Source of the DNA: Rhodococcus antarcticus
Lineage (GTDB): Bacteria > Actinomycetota > Actinomycetes > Mycobacteriales > Mycobacteriaceae
Length of the DNA: 64,000 nucleotides
NCBI RefSeq assembly: GCF_026153295.1
Contig: NZ_CP110615.1
Coordinates: 1,922,001-1,986,000, forward strand
Direction: 5' to 3'
Each line of letters opens with the position of its first letter. Positions within the stretch are counted from its first letter, which is position 1. The translations under genes and the position numbers were made by a program. The notes under the pieces are model-generated. The model had not been told where the DNA came from and ran no database searches. It saw only the letters and a list, made by a program, of their open reading frames with translations. Of this stretch, positions 7,871-17,444 are shown in pieces.

Positions 7871-8374
7871 CTACCGGTGGACCTCGCTGAGCACGATCGT
7901 GCGGTCGGCCAGCGGCGCGGCCAGGTGCACCGTGAGCGGCACCAGCTCCGCGATCGCGGTGCACACGCCGTCGCTGGTCCTCGTCACGACCAGCTGCACG
8001 GACACGCTGGTCTCGTCCTCGCCCAGCAGGTTCGCCGTCACGGTGCTGCAGCTGCCCTCGGTTCCGGTGACGGTGAGCGCCGTGCCCTCGAGGTCCACCG
8101 TGACCGGGCCGGCCTGACCGCCCGGCAGCGCGCGGGCGTCGATCTGGGCCGGGCCGACCGGCGCAGGTCCGCCGGGGGCGACCGGCGCGATGTTGGTCGG
8201 CCGCACGGCGGTGCCGGACGAGCCCGTCGGTCCGTCGCTCGGCGCCCCTGGTGCGCTGGTGGTCGCCGACCCCGGTGGTGGTGCCGCCCCGGGCCCGGTC
8301 GGCGTGGCCGTCTGCGCGCACCCGGCGAGCAGGACGGCAGCGGCCACGGCAGGGACCACGATCGGTCGTCTCAT
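7871..8374 (-). CDS. Putative secreted lipoprotein
   Basis: 167 residues with a short positively charged N-terminus, a hydrophobic core and the lipobox LAGC (Cys19). A Pro/Thr/Ser/Gly-rich linker of about 60 residues follows, then a small beta-rich domain with two cysteines (in EGSCSTV and DGVCTAI) that could form a disulfide. This architecture fits a lipid-anchored protein displayed outside the membrane. The domain resembles mycobacterial LpqH/19-kDa-type lipoproteins in size and layout, but I cannot assign the family firmly. It is downstream of the acetyltransferase gene on the same strand with an 89-base gap. Confidence 0.7.
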   Translation of the reverse strand: MRRPIVVPAVAAAVLLAGCAQTATPTGPGAAPPPGSATTSAPGAPSDGPTGSSGTAVRPTNIAPVAPGGPAPVGPAQIDARALPGGQAGPVTVDLEGTALTVTGTEGSCSTVTANLLGEDETSVSVQLVVTRTSDGVCTAIAELVPLTVHLAAPLADRTIVLSEVHR

Positions 8375-8463
8375 GCACCACGGACGGAGGGGCGCCCACC
8401 CGGGGTTGCACGAGCCGAGCACGCCGGGCCCCCGCGGCCGGCTCGACCCGCCCCACGGCCGGC

Positions 8464-11157
8464 TCACCGCAGCCGGCGTGGACCCAGGTCCGCCCGGCTC
8501 GGCGGCGGGCCCAGCCGCACCCGCGCCCCCGTGACGGCCGCGCCGGTCGCCGAGGCCAACACCGGCTCGCAGGAGACCTCGCGCAGCTCGTGCACGTCGT
8601 CGGCCAGGGTGGCCACCCGCAGGACCACATCCTCCAGCGCCGCGAGGTCGCAGGGCTCGCTGCCCCGGTACCCGGCCAGCAGCGGCGCCGCCCTGGGTGC
8701 ACGCACCAGGTCGTGGGCGTCGGTCGGGGTCACCGGCAGCACGCGGTAGGCGCGGTCGCCGAGCAGGTCGCTGATCACCCCGGCCAGGCCGAACGAGACG
8801 AGCGAGCCGAACGACGGGTCGTCCTGCACGCCGACCGTGCAGGAGATGCCCTTGACCGCCATCCGCTGCACGTGCACCTCGTCGCTGCCGGTCACCGCGG
8901 CCAGCTCGGCGGCGGCCACGCCGACGGCCTCGGCCGACGACAGGTCCAGCCGCACCCCCGCGAAGTCCGTCCGGTGGCGCCACTGCTCGCCGGTCGCCTT
9001 GACGGCCACGGGGAACCCCAGCTCGGCCGCCGCGACCGCCGCCTCGGCCGGCCCGCGCGTGGTGCGGAACTCCGTCACGGTCACGCCGTAGGCCCCCAGC
9101 AGCTGCACGGCCTCGGCGTCGGTGAGCCACCGCCCGTCCGGGTCGACCGCCAGCCAGCCGTCCACCAGCGCGCGGGCCGCCTCGGCATCCGCACCCTCCG
9201 GGCGCACCACCTCCGGCAGCGGCCGCTCCCGCCAGGCCGCGTAGCGCACGGCCCGCGACAGGGCGAGTGCAGCCCGCTCCGGTCCGGGGTAGGAGGGCAC
9301 CGAGCCGCGGGCCGGCACGCCGGCGGCGTCGCGCACGGCCAGCGAGTCGGGAATGCCCTCCGCGGCCAGGAACGTCGTCACCACGGGCTTGCCCGCGTCG
9401 GCCACGGCCTCGCGCAGCGCGGTGGCGTACTCCGCCCCGGGGGTGGCCACGGGCGGCACGAACACCGCGATGAGCGCGTCCACCGCGTCCGAGGCCAGGG
9501 CGGTGGCGACGGCGGCCGCGAACTCAGCGGGGGTGGCGGTGGCCCCCACGTCCACGGCGTCGCCCACCACCACGAGGTCCTGGCTCCGCGCGGCGTCCAC
9601 CGCGAGCACCCCGAGCGCGCTCGAGTTCCCCACCACCGCGACCCGGGGGCCGGCGGGCAACGGCTGGTAGCCCAGCAGCAGCGCCGCGTCGAAGAGCTGG
9701 GCGATGGACTCCACCCTGATGACCCCGGCCTGCTCGAACAGGGCCTGCACGCTTGCCTCGTCGACGTCGACGCTGGTGGCGGCGAGCCCCGGGCGCACCG
9801 AGTGCCGCCCGCTCTTCACCGCGATCACCGGCTTCGTCCGGGCGAGGTTGCGGGCCAGGCGGCTGAACTTGCGCGGGTTGCCGAAGCTCTCCAGGTACAG
9901 CAGGACGACGTCGGTGGCGGGGTCGGAGTCCCAGTACTGCATGAGGTCGTTGCCCGAGACGTCCGCACGGTTGCCGGCGGAGACGAAGGTCGACAGTCCC
10001 AGCCCACGCTCGGCCGCGGCGGCGAGGATCGCGATGCCCAGCGCCCCGGACTGGCAGAAGAACCCGACGCGGCCGCGGCCGGGCAGCACCGGGGCCAGGG
10101 TGGCGTTGAGGTTGACCTCCGGGTCGGTGTTGGCCACCCCCAGCGCGCTCGGGCCCACCACCCGCATGCCGTGCGCCCGGGCGGCGCGGACCATCCGGCG
10201 CTCGGCGTCCAGGCCGTCCTCGCTGCGCTCGCCGAACCCGGCCGAGACCACCACCAGCGCCTTGACCCCCTTGGCCAGGCAGTCGTCCAGCACGCCCTCC
10301 ACCCCGCCGGCGGGCACCGCGACCACGGCGAGGTCCACCGGGTCGGGGATCTCGCGCACCGACGCGTAGGCGCGCACCCCCTGGACCGAGCGGTGCTCGG
10401 CGTTGACGGGGTAGACCGGCCCGGTGAAACCGCCGTGCAGCAGGTTGACCAGCACGGCGTGGCCGACCTTGGACGGGTCGGTCGACGCCCCGATCACGGC
10501 CACCGAGCGTGGTGCCAGCACGTTGCGCACGCTGCGGGCCTCCGACGCGCGCTCGCGGGAGGTGCGCACCGAGAACAGGACCTGCTGCACGTCGGCGCTG
10601 TCGGGGTCCACGGCGAACTCCAGGTGCAGCACACCGCCCTCGAAGCTGCGGCTGATCTGGTAGCCGGCGTCGCGGAAGACGCGGACCATGCCCTGGTTCT
10701 CGGCCAGCACCTCGGCCACGAAGCGGGTGACGCCGGTGTCGACCGCGGCCGCGGAGAGGTGCTCGAGCAGCACCGAGCCCAGCCCCCTGCCCTGGTGGGC
10801 GTCGGCGACCACGAAGGCGACCTCGGCGGAGTGCCCGTCGCCCACCGTGGGCAGCCGGTCGTAGCGGCCGACGGCGATGATCTCGTCGCCCAGCACCGCC
10901 ACGATCGCGACCCGGTCGTGGTGGTCGACGGTGGTGAAGTAGGTGACGTCGCGGGCGGGCATCGTCGGGTACGGCCCGAAGTAGCGCAGGTACCTGGTGC
11001 GCTCGGAGAGCTTGCCGTGGAAGGCGACGAGGCCGACCGCATCGTCGGGGGTGATGGGCCGCAGGTGCACGGTGCCGCCGTCGGAGGCGAGCACGTCGGC
11101 CTCCCAGTGCCGGGGCGGCTGGCGGACGGTGGGGGCGGCGGGGGCCGGGTCGGTCAC
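8464..11157 (-). CDS. Pat-like protein lysine acetyltransferase: GNAT domain fused to acyl-CoA-synthetase-like domains
   Basis: 897 residues. An N-terminal GNAT acetyltransferase domain (about 25-185, acetyl-CoA loop QGRGLG at 122-127) is followed by a CoA-binding Rossmann domain (from about 212), succinyl-CoA-ligase-like domains and a C-terminal ATP-grasp-like region. This resembles SlPatA/YfiQ-type regulators, which acetylate acetyl-CoA synthetase and other enzymes. Where ADP-forming ligases carry the phospho-histidine (SHTG context), this protein reads AATSVDVD (459-466), so the ligase half is probably a non-catalytic CoA/acyl-CoA sensor. The GTG start is one base from the stop of acuC, pairing acetyltransferase and deacetylase in one operon. 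Confidence 0.82.
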   Translation of the reverse strand: MTDPAPAAPTVRQPPRHWEADVLASDGGTVHLRPITPDDAVGLVAFHGKLSERTRYLRYFGPYPTMPARDVTYFTTVDHHDRVAIVAVLGDEIIAVGRYDRLPTVGDGHSAEVAFVVADAHQGRGLGSVLLEHLSAAAVDTGVTRFVAEVLAENQGMVRVFRDAGYQISRSFEGGVLHLEFAVDPDSADVQQVLFSVRTSRERASEARSVRNVLAPRSVAVIGASTDPSKVGHAVLVNLLHGGFTGPVYPVNAEHRSVQGVRAYASVREIPDPVDLAVVAVPAGGVEGVLDDCLAKGVKALVVVSAGFGERSEDGLDAERRMVRAARAHGMRVVGPSALGVANTDPEVNLNATLAPVLPGRGRVGFFCQSGALGIAILAAAAERGLGLSTFVSAGNRADVSGNDLMQYWDSDPATDVVLLYLESFGNPRKFSRLARNLARTKPVIAVKSGRHSVRPGLAATSVDVDEASVQALFEQAGVIRVESIAQLFDAALLLGYQPLPAGPRVAVVGNSSALGVLAVDAARSQDLVVVGDAVDVGATATPAEFAAAVATALASDAVDALIAVFVPPVATPGAEYATALREAVADAGKPVVTTFLAAEGIPDSLAVRDAAGVPARGSVPSYPGPERAALALSRAVRYAAWRERPLPEVVRPEGADAEAARALVDGWLAVDPDGRWLTDAEAVQLLGAYGVTVTEFRTTRGPAEAAVAAAELGFPVAVKATGEQWRHRTDFAGVRLDLSSAEAVGVAAAELAAVTGSDEVHVQRMAVKGISCTVGVQDDPSFGSLVSFGLAGVISDLLGDRAYRVLPVTPTDAHDLVRAPRAAPLLAGYRGSEPCDLAALEDVVLRVATLADDVHELREVSCEPVLASATGAAVTGARVRLGPPPSRADLGPRRLR

Positions 11158-11158
11158 G

Positions 11159-12373
11159 TCAGTCCCTCGGATCGTCGGGGTCCAGGCCGAGCAGGGGGAA
11201 CACCGCGCGCCGGACGTCGCGGATGGCGGTGTCGACCTTGGCCGCGGCCGGGCTGGCCGCCTCGCCTACCCCACCGCCCCAGGGCTCGTGGGCGGTGTCG
11301 CCGTCGTCCCCCATGGTGGTGGGCAGGACGATCTCGGGCCACCTCTCGTGGGCGTGGGAGGTCCAGCCGGGCGGCACGGCCGTGCTGGGGTCGACGTCAC
11401 GGTCGAGCACGGCGGCCAGCAGGTGGGTCCAGGAGCGCGGCACCACCCGCACCAGGCCGTAACCACCGCCGCCGAGGGCGAGCCAGCGGCCCTCGGCGGT
11501 CTCCTCGGCGAGGTCGCGCAGGGCGGCGAAGGCGGCACGGTGGCCGTCCACGGTCAGCCGCAGGTCGGCCAGGGGGTCCTCCCGGTGGGTGTCCACCCCG
11601 CACTGCGTGACCAGCAGCTGCGGCCGGAACGCGCGCACCACGCTGGGCACCACGGCGTGGAAGGCACGCAGCCACGCCGCATCGGAGGTTCCCGGCATGA
11701 GCGGGAGGTTCACCACCGAGCCCGCCGCGGCACCGGTGCCCGTCTCGTGCGCCCACCCCGTGCTGGGCCACAGCGTGGCGGGGTGCTGGTGCACCGACAC
11801 CGTCAGCACCCGGGGGTCGTGCAGGAACGCCGCCTGCACGCCGTCCCCGTGGTGCACGTCCACGTCGACGTAGGCGATCCGGTCGAACCCGTGGTCGAGC
11901 AGCCAGGAGATGGCGACGGCGGCGTCGTTGTACACGCAGAAACCCGACGCGGAGTCCGCCATGGCGTGGTGCAGGCCGCCGCCGATGGTGATCGCGCGCC
12001 GGGTGCGGCCCTCGGCGATCTCCCGGGCTGCCGCCAGGGTGCCACCGGTGAGCAGGGCGCTCGCCTCGTGCATCCGCTCGAAGATCGGGTTGTCCTCGGA
12101 CCCGAGCCCGTGCCCCACGGCCTGGAGCTGGCCCGGTGCGCCCTTGACGGCGTTGAGGTAGCCGGGAGTGTGGATGCGGAGGAGCTCGGCGTCCGGCGCC
12201 ACTGCCGGGGTGAGGGTCTCCACGCCCTCGAGCACCCCCAGCTCGCGGCTCAGCCGCATGGTGAGGTCCAGGCGCACCGGGTCCAGCGGGTGGTCGGGCG
12301 AGAGCTGGTAGGAGAGGTAGTCCGGGGTCCACACGACCGACGGCGGGGACGGCGACGGTGCAGGCGCGCTCAT
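11159..12373 (-). CDS. acuC: AcuC-type zinc-dependent lysine deacetylase (histone deacetylase family)
   Basis: 404 residues of the arginase/deacetylase fold. The catalytic pair His135-His136 (in GGGLHHAMAD), the zinc ligands in DVDVHHGDG (Asp170 or Asp172, His174) and the GGGGY loop near the end are present. AcuC removes acetyl groups from lysines; in Bacillus it reactivates acetyl-CoA synthetase against the AcuA acetyltransferase. Here it is immediately upstream of, and almost overlapping, a Pat-like acetyltransferase, so the two probably form a reversible acetylation switch. It is divergent from ideR with about 130 bp between starts. Confidence 0.88.
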   Translation of the reverse strand: MSAPAPSPSPPSVVWTPDYLSYQLSPDHPLDPVRLDLTMRLSRELGVLEGVETLTPAVAPDAELLRIHTPGYLNAVKGAPGQLQAVGHGLGSEDNPIFERMHEASALLTGGTLAAAREIAEGRTRRAITIGGGLHHAMADSASGFCVYNDAAVAISWLLDHGFDRIAYVDVDVHHGDGVQAAFLHDPRVLTVSVHQHPATLWPSTGWAHETGTGAAAGSVVNLPLMPGTSDAAWLRAFHAVVPSVVRAFRPQLLVTQCGVDTHREDPLADLRLTVDGHRAAFAALRDLAEETAEGRWLALGGGGYGLVRVVPRSWTHLLAAVLDRDVDPSTAVPPGWTSHAHERWPEIVLPTTMGDDGDTAHEPWGGGVGEAASPAAAKVDTAIRDVRRAVFPLLGLDPDDPRD

Positions 12374-12505
12374 GACGGCGAACCTACTGCGGCCCACCGA
12401 CCACGGGAGGTGTCGAAGGTCGCGCAGCGGGCGGGCACAGGTCCCGCCGTCACCGGTGTTGTCGTCGGTGGACGATACGATCAGCGGCGACGAAGGGGTG
12501 TGAGC

Positions 12506-13192
12506 GTGAACGACCTGGTCGACACCACCGAGATGTACCTGCGCACGGTGTACGAGCTCGAGGAGGAGGGCCTGGTCCCGCTCCGCGCGCGGATCGCCGA
12601 GCGTCTCGAGCAGAGCGGACCCACCGTCAGCCAGACCGTGGCCCGGATGGAGCGCGACGGGCTGCTGTCGGTCGCGGGCGACCGGCACCTGGAGCTCACC
12701 GCGCAGGGACGCGCCCTCGCCGTGGCCGTCATGCGCAAGCACCGCCTCGCCGAGCGGCTGCTGGTCGACGTGATCGGCCTGGACTGGGCGCAGGTGCACG
12801 CGGAGGCCTGCCGCTGGGAGCACGTGATGAGCGAGGCAGTCGAGCGTCGCCTCGTCGAGGTGCTCGACCACCCGACCACCTCGCCCTACGGCAACCCCAT
12901 CCCCGGCCTCGCCGAGCTGGGGCTGGACCGGGTCGCGGCCGAGCACGGCCCGCTGCTGCGCCTGTCCGAGGTCGGCGGGTCCGGCCCGGTGGCCGTGGTC
13001 GTCCGCCGCATCGCCGAGCACGTGCAGACCGACACCGACCTGATGGCACGCCTGCGCGACGCGGGCGTGGTGCCCGACGCCCGGGTGACCGTCGAGAAGG
13101 GGGCCGACGGCGTGCTCATCAGCGTGCCCGGCCACGCCGGGGCCAGCCTCTCCCAGCAGATGGCCCACGCCGTGCAGGTCGAGAAGGTCTGA
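12506..13192 (+). CDS. ideR: Iron-dependent transcriptional repressor IdeR (DtxR family)
   Basis: 228 residues. An N-terminal winged helix (about 26-60, [14 protein letters not shown] recognition region) is followed by the dimerisation/metal domain and a C-terminal SH3-like domain. All ligands known from the mycobacterial protein are in register: Met10, Cys102, Glu105 and His106 (primary site), and His79, Glu83 and His98 (ancillary site). It should repress iron-uptake genes and activate iron-storage genes when Fe2+ is bound. GAAGGGG at 12492-12498 selects the GTG at 12506, giving the family N-terminus. A TACGAT hexamer at 12476-12481 may be its -10 element. Confidence 0.95.
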   Translation: MNDLVDTTEMYLRTVYELEEEGLVPLRARIAERLEQSGPTVSQTVARMERDGLLSVAGDRHLELTAQGRALAVAVMRKHRLAERLLVDVIGLDWAQVHAEACRWEHVMSEAVERRLVEVLDHPTTSPYGNPIPGLAELGLDRVAAEHGPLLRLSEVGGSGPVAVVVRRIAEHVQTDTDLMARLRDAGVVPDARVTVEKGADGVLISVPGHAGASLSQQMAHAVQVEKV

Positions 13193-13229
13193 ACCCCCAC
13201 CCAGCGCCACCCCAGGAGAGGACTGCGAC

Positions 13230-14198
13230 GTGAAGCTGCTCGTGACCGGAGGTGCCGGCTACGTCGGCAGCGTCACCGCCGCCCTGCTCCTCGAGCGCGG
13301 TCACGAGGTGACGGTGCTCGACGACCTGTCCACCGGCCACGCCGACGCGGTCCCGGTGGGCGCGACCCTGGTGGAGGGCGACGTCGCCACCACCGCGCCC
13401 GCGGTGCTCATGGGGGCGGACTTCGACGGGGTGCTGCACTTCGCCGCCCGCTCGCTCGTCGGGGAGTCCGTCGTGGAGCCGGAGAAGTACTGGTACGGCA
13501 ACGTGGTCACCTCGCTGCAGCTGCTCGAGGCGATCCGGGTGACCGGCACACCCCGGCTGGTGTTCTCCTCCACCGCCGCCACCTACGGGGAGCCCGAGGT
13601 GATCCCCATCACCGAGGACGCCCCCACCCGGCCGACCAACCCCTACGGGGCCTCGAAGCTGGCCATCGACCACGCCATCACCTCCTACGCCGCCGCGCAC
13701 GGCCTGGCGGCGGTGAGCCTGCGGTACTTCAACGTCGCCGGGGCGCACGGGGCGCAGGGGGAGCGGCACACCACCGAGACCCACCTGATCCCCCTGGTGC
13801 TGCAGGTCGCGCAGGGCCGCCGCGAGCACGTCACCGTCTTCGGCGACGACTGGCCCACGGCCGACGGCACCTGCGTCCGCGACTACGTGCACGTCCTCGA
13901 CCTCGCCGAGGCGCACCTGCTCGCGCTGGAGCACGCCAGCAGCGGCGCGCACCAGGTCTACAACCTCGGCAGCGGCAGCGGGTTCTCGGTGCTCGAGGTC
14001 GTCGAGGCCTGCCGCCGGGTCACCGGCCACCCCGTCCCCGCGCGGACCGCCGCCCGCCGTGCCGGCGACCCCGCGGTGCTGGTCGCCTCGAGCGACCGGG
14101 CCGTGGCCGAGCTGGGCTGGAAGCCCGAGCGCACCGCGATCGACCAGATCGTCGCCGACGCCTGGACGTTCACCCAGCAGGTGGCGGCGCGCGCGTGA
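13230..14198 (+). CDS. galE: UDP-glucose 4-epimerase
   Basis: 322 residues of the extended short-chain dehydrogenase family. An NAD-binding GGAGYVG lies at 7-13, the SSTAATYG segment precedes the catalytic Tyr139-x-x-x-Lys143 (YGASK), and the C-terminus has substrate-binding signatures. It interconverts UDP-glucose and UDP-galactose for cell-wall galactan and galactose use. AGGAGAGG at 13214-13221 supports the GTG start. It follows ideR by 37 bases and its TGA overlaps the GTG of the S9 peptidase, so ideR-galE-peptidase may share transcripts. Confidence 0.92.
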   Translation: MKLLVTGGAGYVGSVTAALLLERGHEVTVLDDLSTGHADAVPVGATLVEGDVATTAPAVLMGADFDGVLHFAARSLVGESVVEPEKYWYGNVVTSLQLLEAIRVTGTPRLVFSSTAATYGEPEVIPITEDAPTRPTNPYGASKLAIDHAITSYAAAHGLAAVSLRYFNVAGAHGAQGERHTTETHLIPLVLQVAQGRREHVTVFGDDWPTADGTCVRDYVHVLDLAEAHLLALEHASSGAHQVYNLGSGSGFSVLEVVEACRRVTGHPVPARTAARRAGDPAVLVASSDRAVAELGWKPERTAIDQIVADAWTFTQQVAARA

Positions 14199-16201
14199 GC
14201 GGGGACACCACCCCGAGCAGCACGTTCGCCGATCTCGCGGCCTTCGTCGCCGTGCCGCGGCTGGCGGGGCTGGCGATCTCCCCCGACGGCACCCGCCTGG
14301 TCACCGTCGTGTCCGAGCTGGACCCCAAGGGCACCCGGTGGCGCGGGGCCCTGTGGCAGGTCGACCCCACCGGGAGCACGGCCGCCGTCCGGCTCACCCG
14401 CTCCGCCGAGGCCGAGTCGGCCCCCGCGTTCGCCGCCGACGGCGACCTGCTGTTCCTCTCCCGGCGCGCCGACCCGTTGGACACCGAGCCCGACACCGCA
14501 CCGTCCTCGACGCTGTGGTGCCTGCCCCGCACCGGTGAGGCGCGACCGGTGGTCACCCTGCCCGGCGGGGTGTCCTCCGTGGTCGCGGCGCACGCGGCGG
14601 ACGCGCTCCTGCTGGGCACCGCCGTCCACCCCGGCCGGACCCTCGGCGAGGACGACGCGGAGCAGCGCAGCCACCGCAAGGACACGGGCGTGAGCGCCGT
14701 GCTGCACGAGAGCTACCCCGTCCGCCACTGGGACCACGACCTCGGCCCCGACCTCCCCCGGATGGTCGTCCGCGCCGCTGACGGCACGCTGAGCGACCTC
14801 ACCCCGGACCTCGACGACCGGGTGGGCAGCGCGGTGCTGAGCCCGGACGGAGCGACGGTGGTGCTGGCCGTGCAGGTGGAGCGCGGCCGCGGGCTCGGAC
14901 GCCGCCAGCAGCTCCAGGTCGCCGCCGCCGACGGCTCCGGGCGCCGGGTGCTGCTGGACTCCGGGGAGCACGACCTGACCCCCGAGCTCGTGCTCGCCGA
15001 CGGATCCGCGGTGATCTGCACGGCCGAGCGGCTCGCCACGCGCGCAGACCCCCCACGGATCGACCTGTGGCGGGTAGAGCTCTCCGGTGGCGCCGTCACC
15101 GAGCTGACCAGCGCCTTCGAGCACTGGGCAACAACCCCGGTGGAGTCCGCCGACGGTGGCGCCCTGTACGTGGTGGCCGACTGCGGTGGGCGGGCCCCGG
15201 TGTGGCGGGTCGACCTCGCCGCTCCGGGCACGGTCCCGGAGAGGCTCACGGCCGACGGTGCGTTCGCCGACCTCGTGGTCGCCCCGGACGGCCGTGCCCT
15301 CTACGCGCTGCGCTCCGCGGTGGACAGCCCGCCCCGGCCCGTGCGGCTGGACCTCGGCACCGGCGTGGTCACCGCGCTCGCAGCGCCCGGTGCGCTCGAG
15401 GTGCCCGGGCGGCTCGACGAGGTGGACGTCGTGGTCGCCGACGGCCGCACCGTGCGCGGCTTCCTGGCCGTGCCCGAGCTGGCGCCGGGCGCGCGGGCGC
15501 CGCTGCTGGTGTGGGTGCACGGCGGACCGCTGGGCAGCTGGAACGCCTGGACCTGGCGCTGGAACCCGTGGACGGCCACCGCCCGCGGGTACGCGGTGCT
15601 GCTGCCCGATCCCGCGCTGTCCACCGGGTACGGGCCGGACTTCCTCACCGCGGGGTGGCCGGCCTGGGGCGGGGCGCCGTACACCGACGTCCTCGCGCTC
15701 ACCGACACCGCCCTGCTCCGGGACGACCTCGACCCGGGGCGCACCGCGCTCATGGGGGGCAGCTTCGGGGGTTACATGGCGAACTGGGTGGCCACGCAGA
15801 CCGACCGCTTCGACGCCATCGTCACCCACGCCTCGCTGTGGGACCTCGACTCCTTCACCGGCGCCACCGACGGCTCCTTCTCGTGGCTGGCCGAGATGGG
15901 CGACCCGCTCACCGACCGCGGCCGAATCGAGGCCAACAGCCCCCACCTGCGGGTGGCCGACATCCGCACGCCGGTGCTGGTCATCCACGGGGACAAGGAC
16001 TACCGGGTGCCCATCGGCGAGGGCCTGCGGCTGTGGTTCGACCTGGTGCGGCACGAGGTGCCGGCCAAGTTCCTCTACTTCCCGGACGAGAACCACTGGG
16101 TGCTCACCCCGGGCAACGCGCAGGTCTGGTACTCCACGGTGTTCGCGTTCCTGGCCGAGCACGTGCTGGGTCAGGACTGGGAGCGCCCCGGCCTGCTGTG
16201 A
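14195..16201 (+). CDS. S9 family prolyl oligopeptidase-type serine peptidase
   Basis: 668 residues. The first ~390 form a TolB/WD-like beta-propeller with repeated SPDG-type blades. The C-terminal part is an alpha/beta hydrolase with nucleophile Ser523 in GGSFGGYM, Asp602 in HGDKDYRVP and His634 in DENHW, so the catalytic triad is complete. Such enzymes cleave short peptides after Pro or Ala, or act as acylaminoacyl peptidases; the substrate here is unknown. There is no signal peptide, so it is cytoplasmic. The GTG overlaps the galE stop (GTGA), implying translational coupling. It ends 7 bases from the convergent DUF4192 gene. Confidence 0.88.
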   Translation: MSGDTTPSSTFADLAAFVAVPRLAGLAISPDGTRLVTVVSELDPKGTRWRGALWQVDPTGSTAAVRLTRSAEAESAPAFAADGDLLFLSRRADPLDTEPDTAPSSTLWCLPRTGEARPVVTLPGGVSSVVAAHAADALLLGTAVHPGRTLGEDDAEQRSHRKDTGVSAVLHESYPVRHWDHDLGPDLPRMVVRAADGTLSDLTPDLDDRVGSAVLSPDGATVVLAVQVERGRGLGRRQQLQVAAADGSGRRVLLDSGEHDLTPELVLADGSAVICTAERLATRADPPRIDLWRVELSGGAVTELTSAFEHWATTPVESADGGALYVVADCGGRAPVWRVDLAAPGTVPERLTADGAFADLVVAPDGRALYALRSAVDSPPRPVRLDLGTGVVTALAAPGALEVPGRLDEVDVVVADGRTVRGFLAVPELAPGARAPLLVWVHGGPLGSWNAWTWRWNPWTATARGYAVLLPDPALSTGYGPDFLTAGWPAWGGAPYTDVLALTDTALLRDDLDPGRTALMGGSFGGYMANWVATQTDRFDAIVTHASLWDLDSFTGATDGSFSWLAEMGDPLTDRGRIEANSPHLRVADIRTPVLVIHGDKDYRVPIGEGLRLWFDLVRHEVPAKFLYFPDENHWVLTPGNAQVWYSTVFAFLAEHVLGQDWERPGLL

Positions 16202-16208
16202 TCCCGGA

Positions 16209-17273
16209 TCACTGCCAGTCCACCGGAGGCAGGGTCACCCCGAGCTCGGCCGCGATCCCGTGCGCGGTGATCGACAGCGCGCGCACCGAGCCCGGTGGCA
16301 GACCGGCCCCCAACGAGGCGGACAGCAGGCCGGCCATCCGGTGGGCGGGGTCCGCGTCGAGCGCGACCTGCAGCGCCACCCCGGCCACCGGGCCCTCCCC
16401 GCGCGCGTACGCGCTGTGCGCGAGCAGCACCGCGGGTTCGGCGAGCTCCGGGGCGGGTAGGGCCCGCACCAGCTCCGTCCACAGGCGCTCGGCGGCATCG
16501 GCGTGCTCTCCCCCGGCCAGGGCGATGCAAGCGTCGCGCACGGGGAGGTCGGACAGAGCGGCCCCGAGCGCCGCGATCTCGGGCGCCCCCAGGGGCTCGG
16601 CCGAGTCCTCGCCGGCCCGCGCCACGGCGGCCACCACCCGCTCCAGCAGCTCGTGGGAGCAGTGCGCGGGCCCGGAGGCGCGCCGCTGCTGCACCCGTGC
16701 GAGCTCCTCGTCCAGGGCCAGACCCACGCGCCCGGTGCGCTCAGGCCCGTCAGGGGCGAGGAGCTCGTCCACCTCGGCCCGGGAGCCGCGGATCACGCGA
16801 CCGCGCAGCACGTGCTCGGTGGCCACCGGCGAGGAGCGCGGGTCCGGGAGCAGACCGGTCCGGGAGCTGCCGTAGCTCGACCAGGCCACCCCGGCGGCGG
16901 TGCGGGGCACGTGGTGGGCGGCGACGAGATCGGTGCCGACCGCCTCGCACGCCGTCCTGAGCGAACGGACCAGGTGCCGCCGGGGGTCCGGTGGCTCGGC
17001 GTCGTCGACCACCACCGCCACGGCCGCGGGGACCGCGCGACGGGCGCAGAGCACGGAGAGCTGCTCGACCACGGCCGCGGCACCCGCCCGGTCGGAGCGG
17101 GCCGGCAGGTCCACCCGAGCGACGAGGCCGACGGACCCGGCCCGCTCCCCCTCGAGGCAGAGCAGGACGAGCGAGTGCTCGGGGTGGAACCCGAGCAGGG
17201 CGGGCAGGGCGGCGAGCAGCGCGCCGGGGTCGCCGAGGTGGACGGTGGCCGGTGGGTTCGGGTGTGTCGTCAT
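16209..17273 (-). CDS. DUF4192 domain-containing protein
   Basis: 354 residues. The N-terminal segment (a DPGALLAALPALLGF stretch, then HSLVLLCL) is the hallmark of the actinobacterial DUF4192 family. A helical C-terminal half rich in Ala and Leu, with tetratricopeptide-like periodicity, follows. No function is established, and no catalytic motif, signal peptide or membrane segment is visible. The ATG at 17273 gives the conserved N-terminus; an open frame continues upstream without a ribosome-binding site and was ignored. It converges on the S9 peptidase and is divergent from the glucosidase. Confidence 0.8.
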   Translation of the reverse strand: MTTHPNPPATVHLGDPGALLAALPALLGFHPEHSLVLLCLEGERAGSVGLVARVDLPARSDRAGAAAVVEQLSVLCARRAVPAAVAVVVDDAEPPDPRRHLVRSLRTACEAVGTDLVAAHHVPRTAAGVAWSSYGSSRTGLLPDPRSSPVATEHVLRGRVIRGSRAEVDELLAPDGPERTGRVGLALDEELARVQQRRASGPAHCSHELLERVVAAVARAGEDSAEPLGAPEIAALGAALSDLPVRDACIALAGGEHADAAERLWTELVRALPAPELAEPAVLLAHSAYARGEGPVAGVALQVALDADPAHRMAGLLSASLGAGLPPGSVRALSITAHGIAAELGVTLPPVDWQ

Positions 17274-17444
17274 GGCCCGCACGCTGCCCCGCGGCACACT
17301 GCTCCCACGGCGCCCGGGCACGGCCTGTGGACAGCTGGACCTGCTGTGGACAGCCCCCCTCCCACGGCCTCCGGACCCGCCGGAGTGACGGTGCCGCGTG
17401 CCGCACGGGCCCCACCTCTGCCCCCCACCGACGAAGGGCCCCCC

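Noticed and set aside
8251-11610. 1100-codon plus-strand frame opposite the acetyltransferase and acuC
   Set aside because: Low-complexity His/Gly/Arg composition, and it spans two real genes on the other strand.
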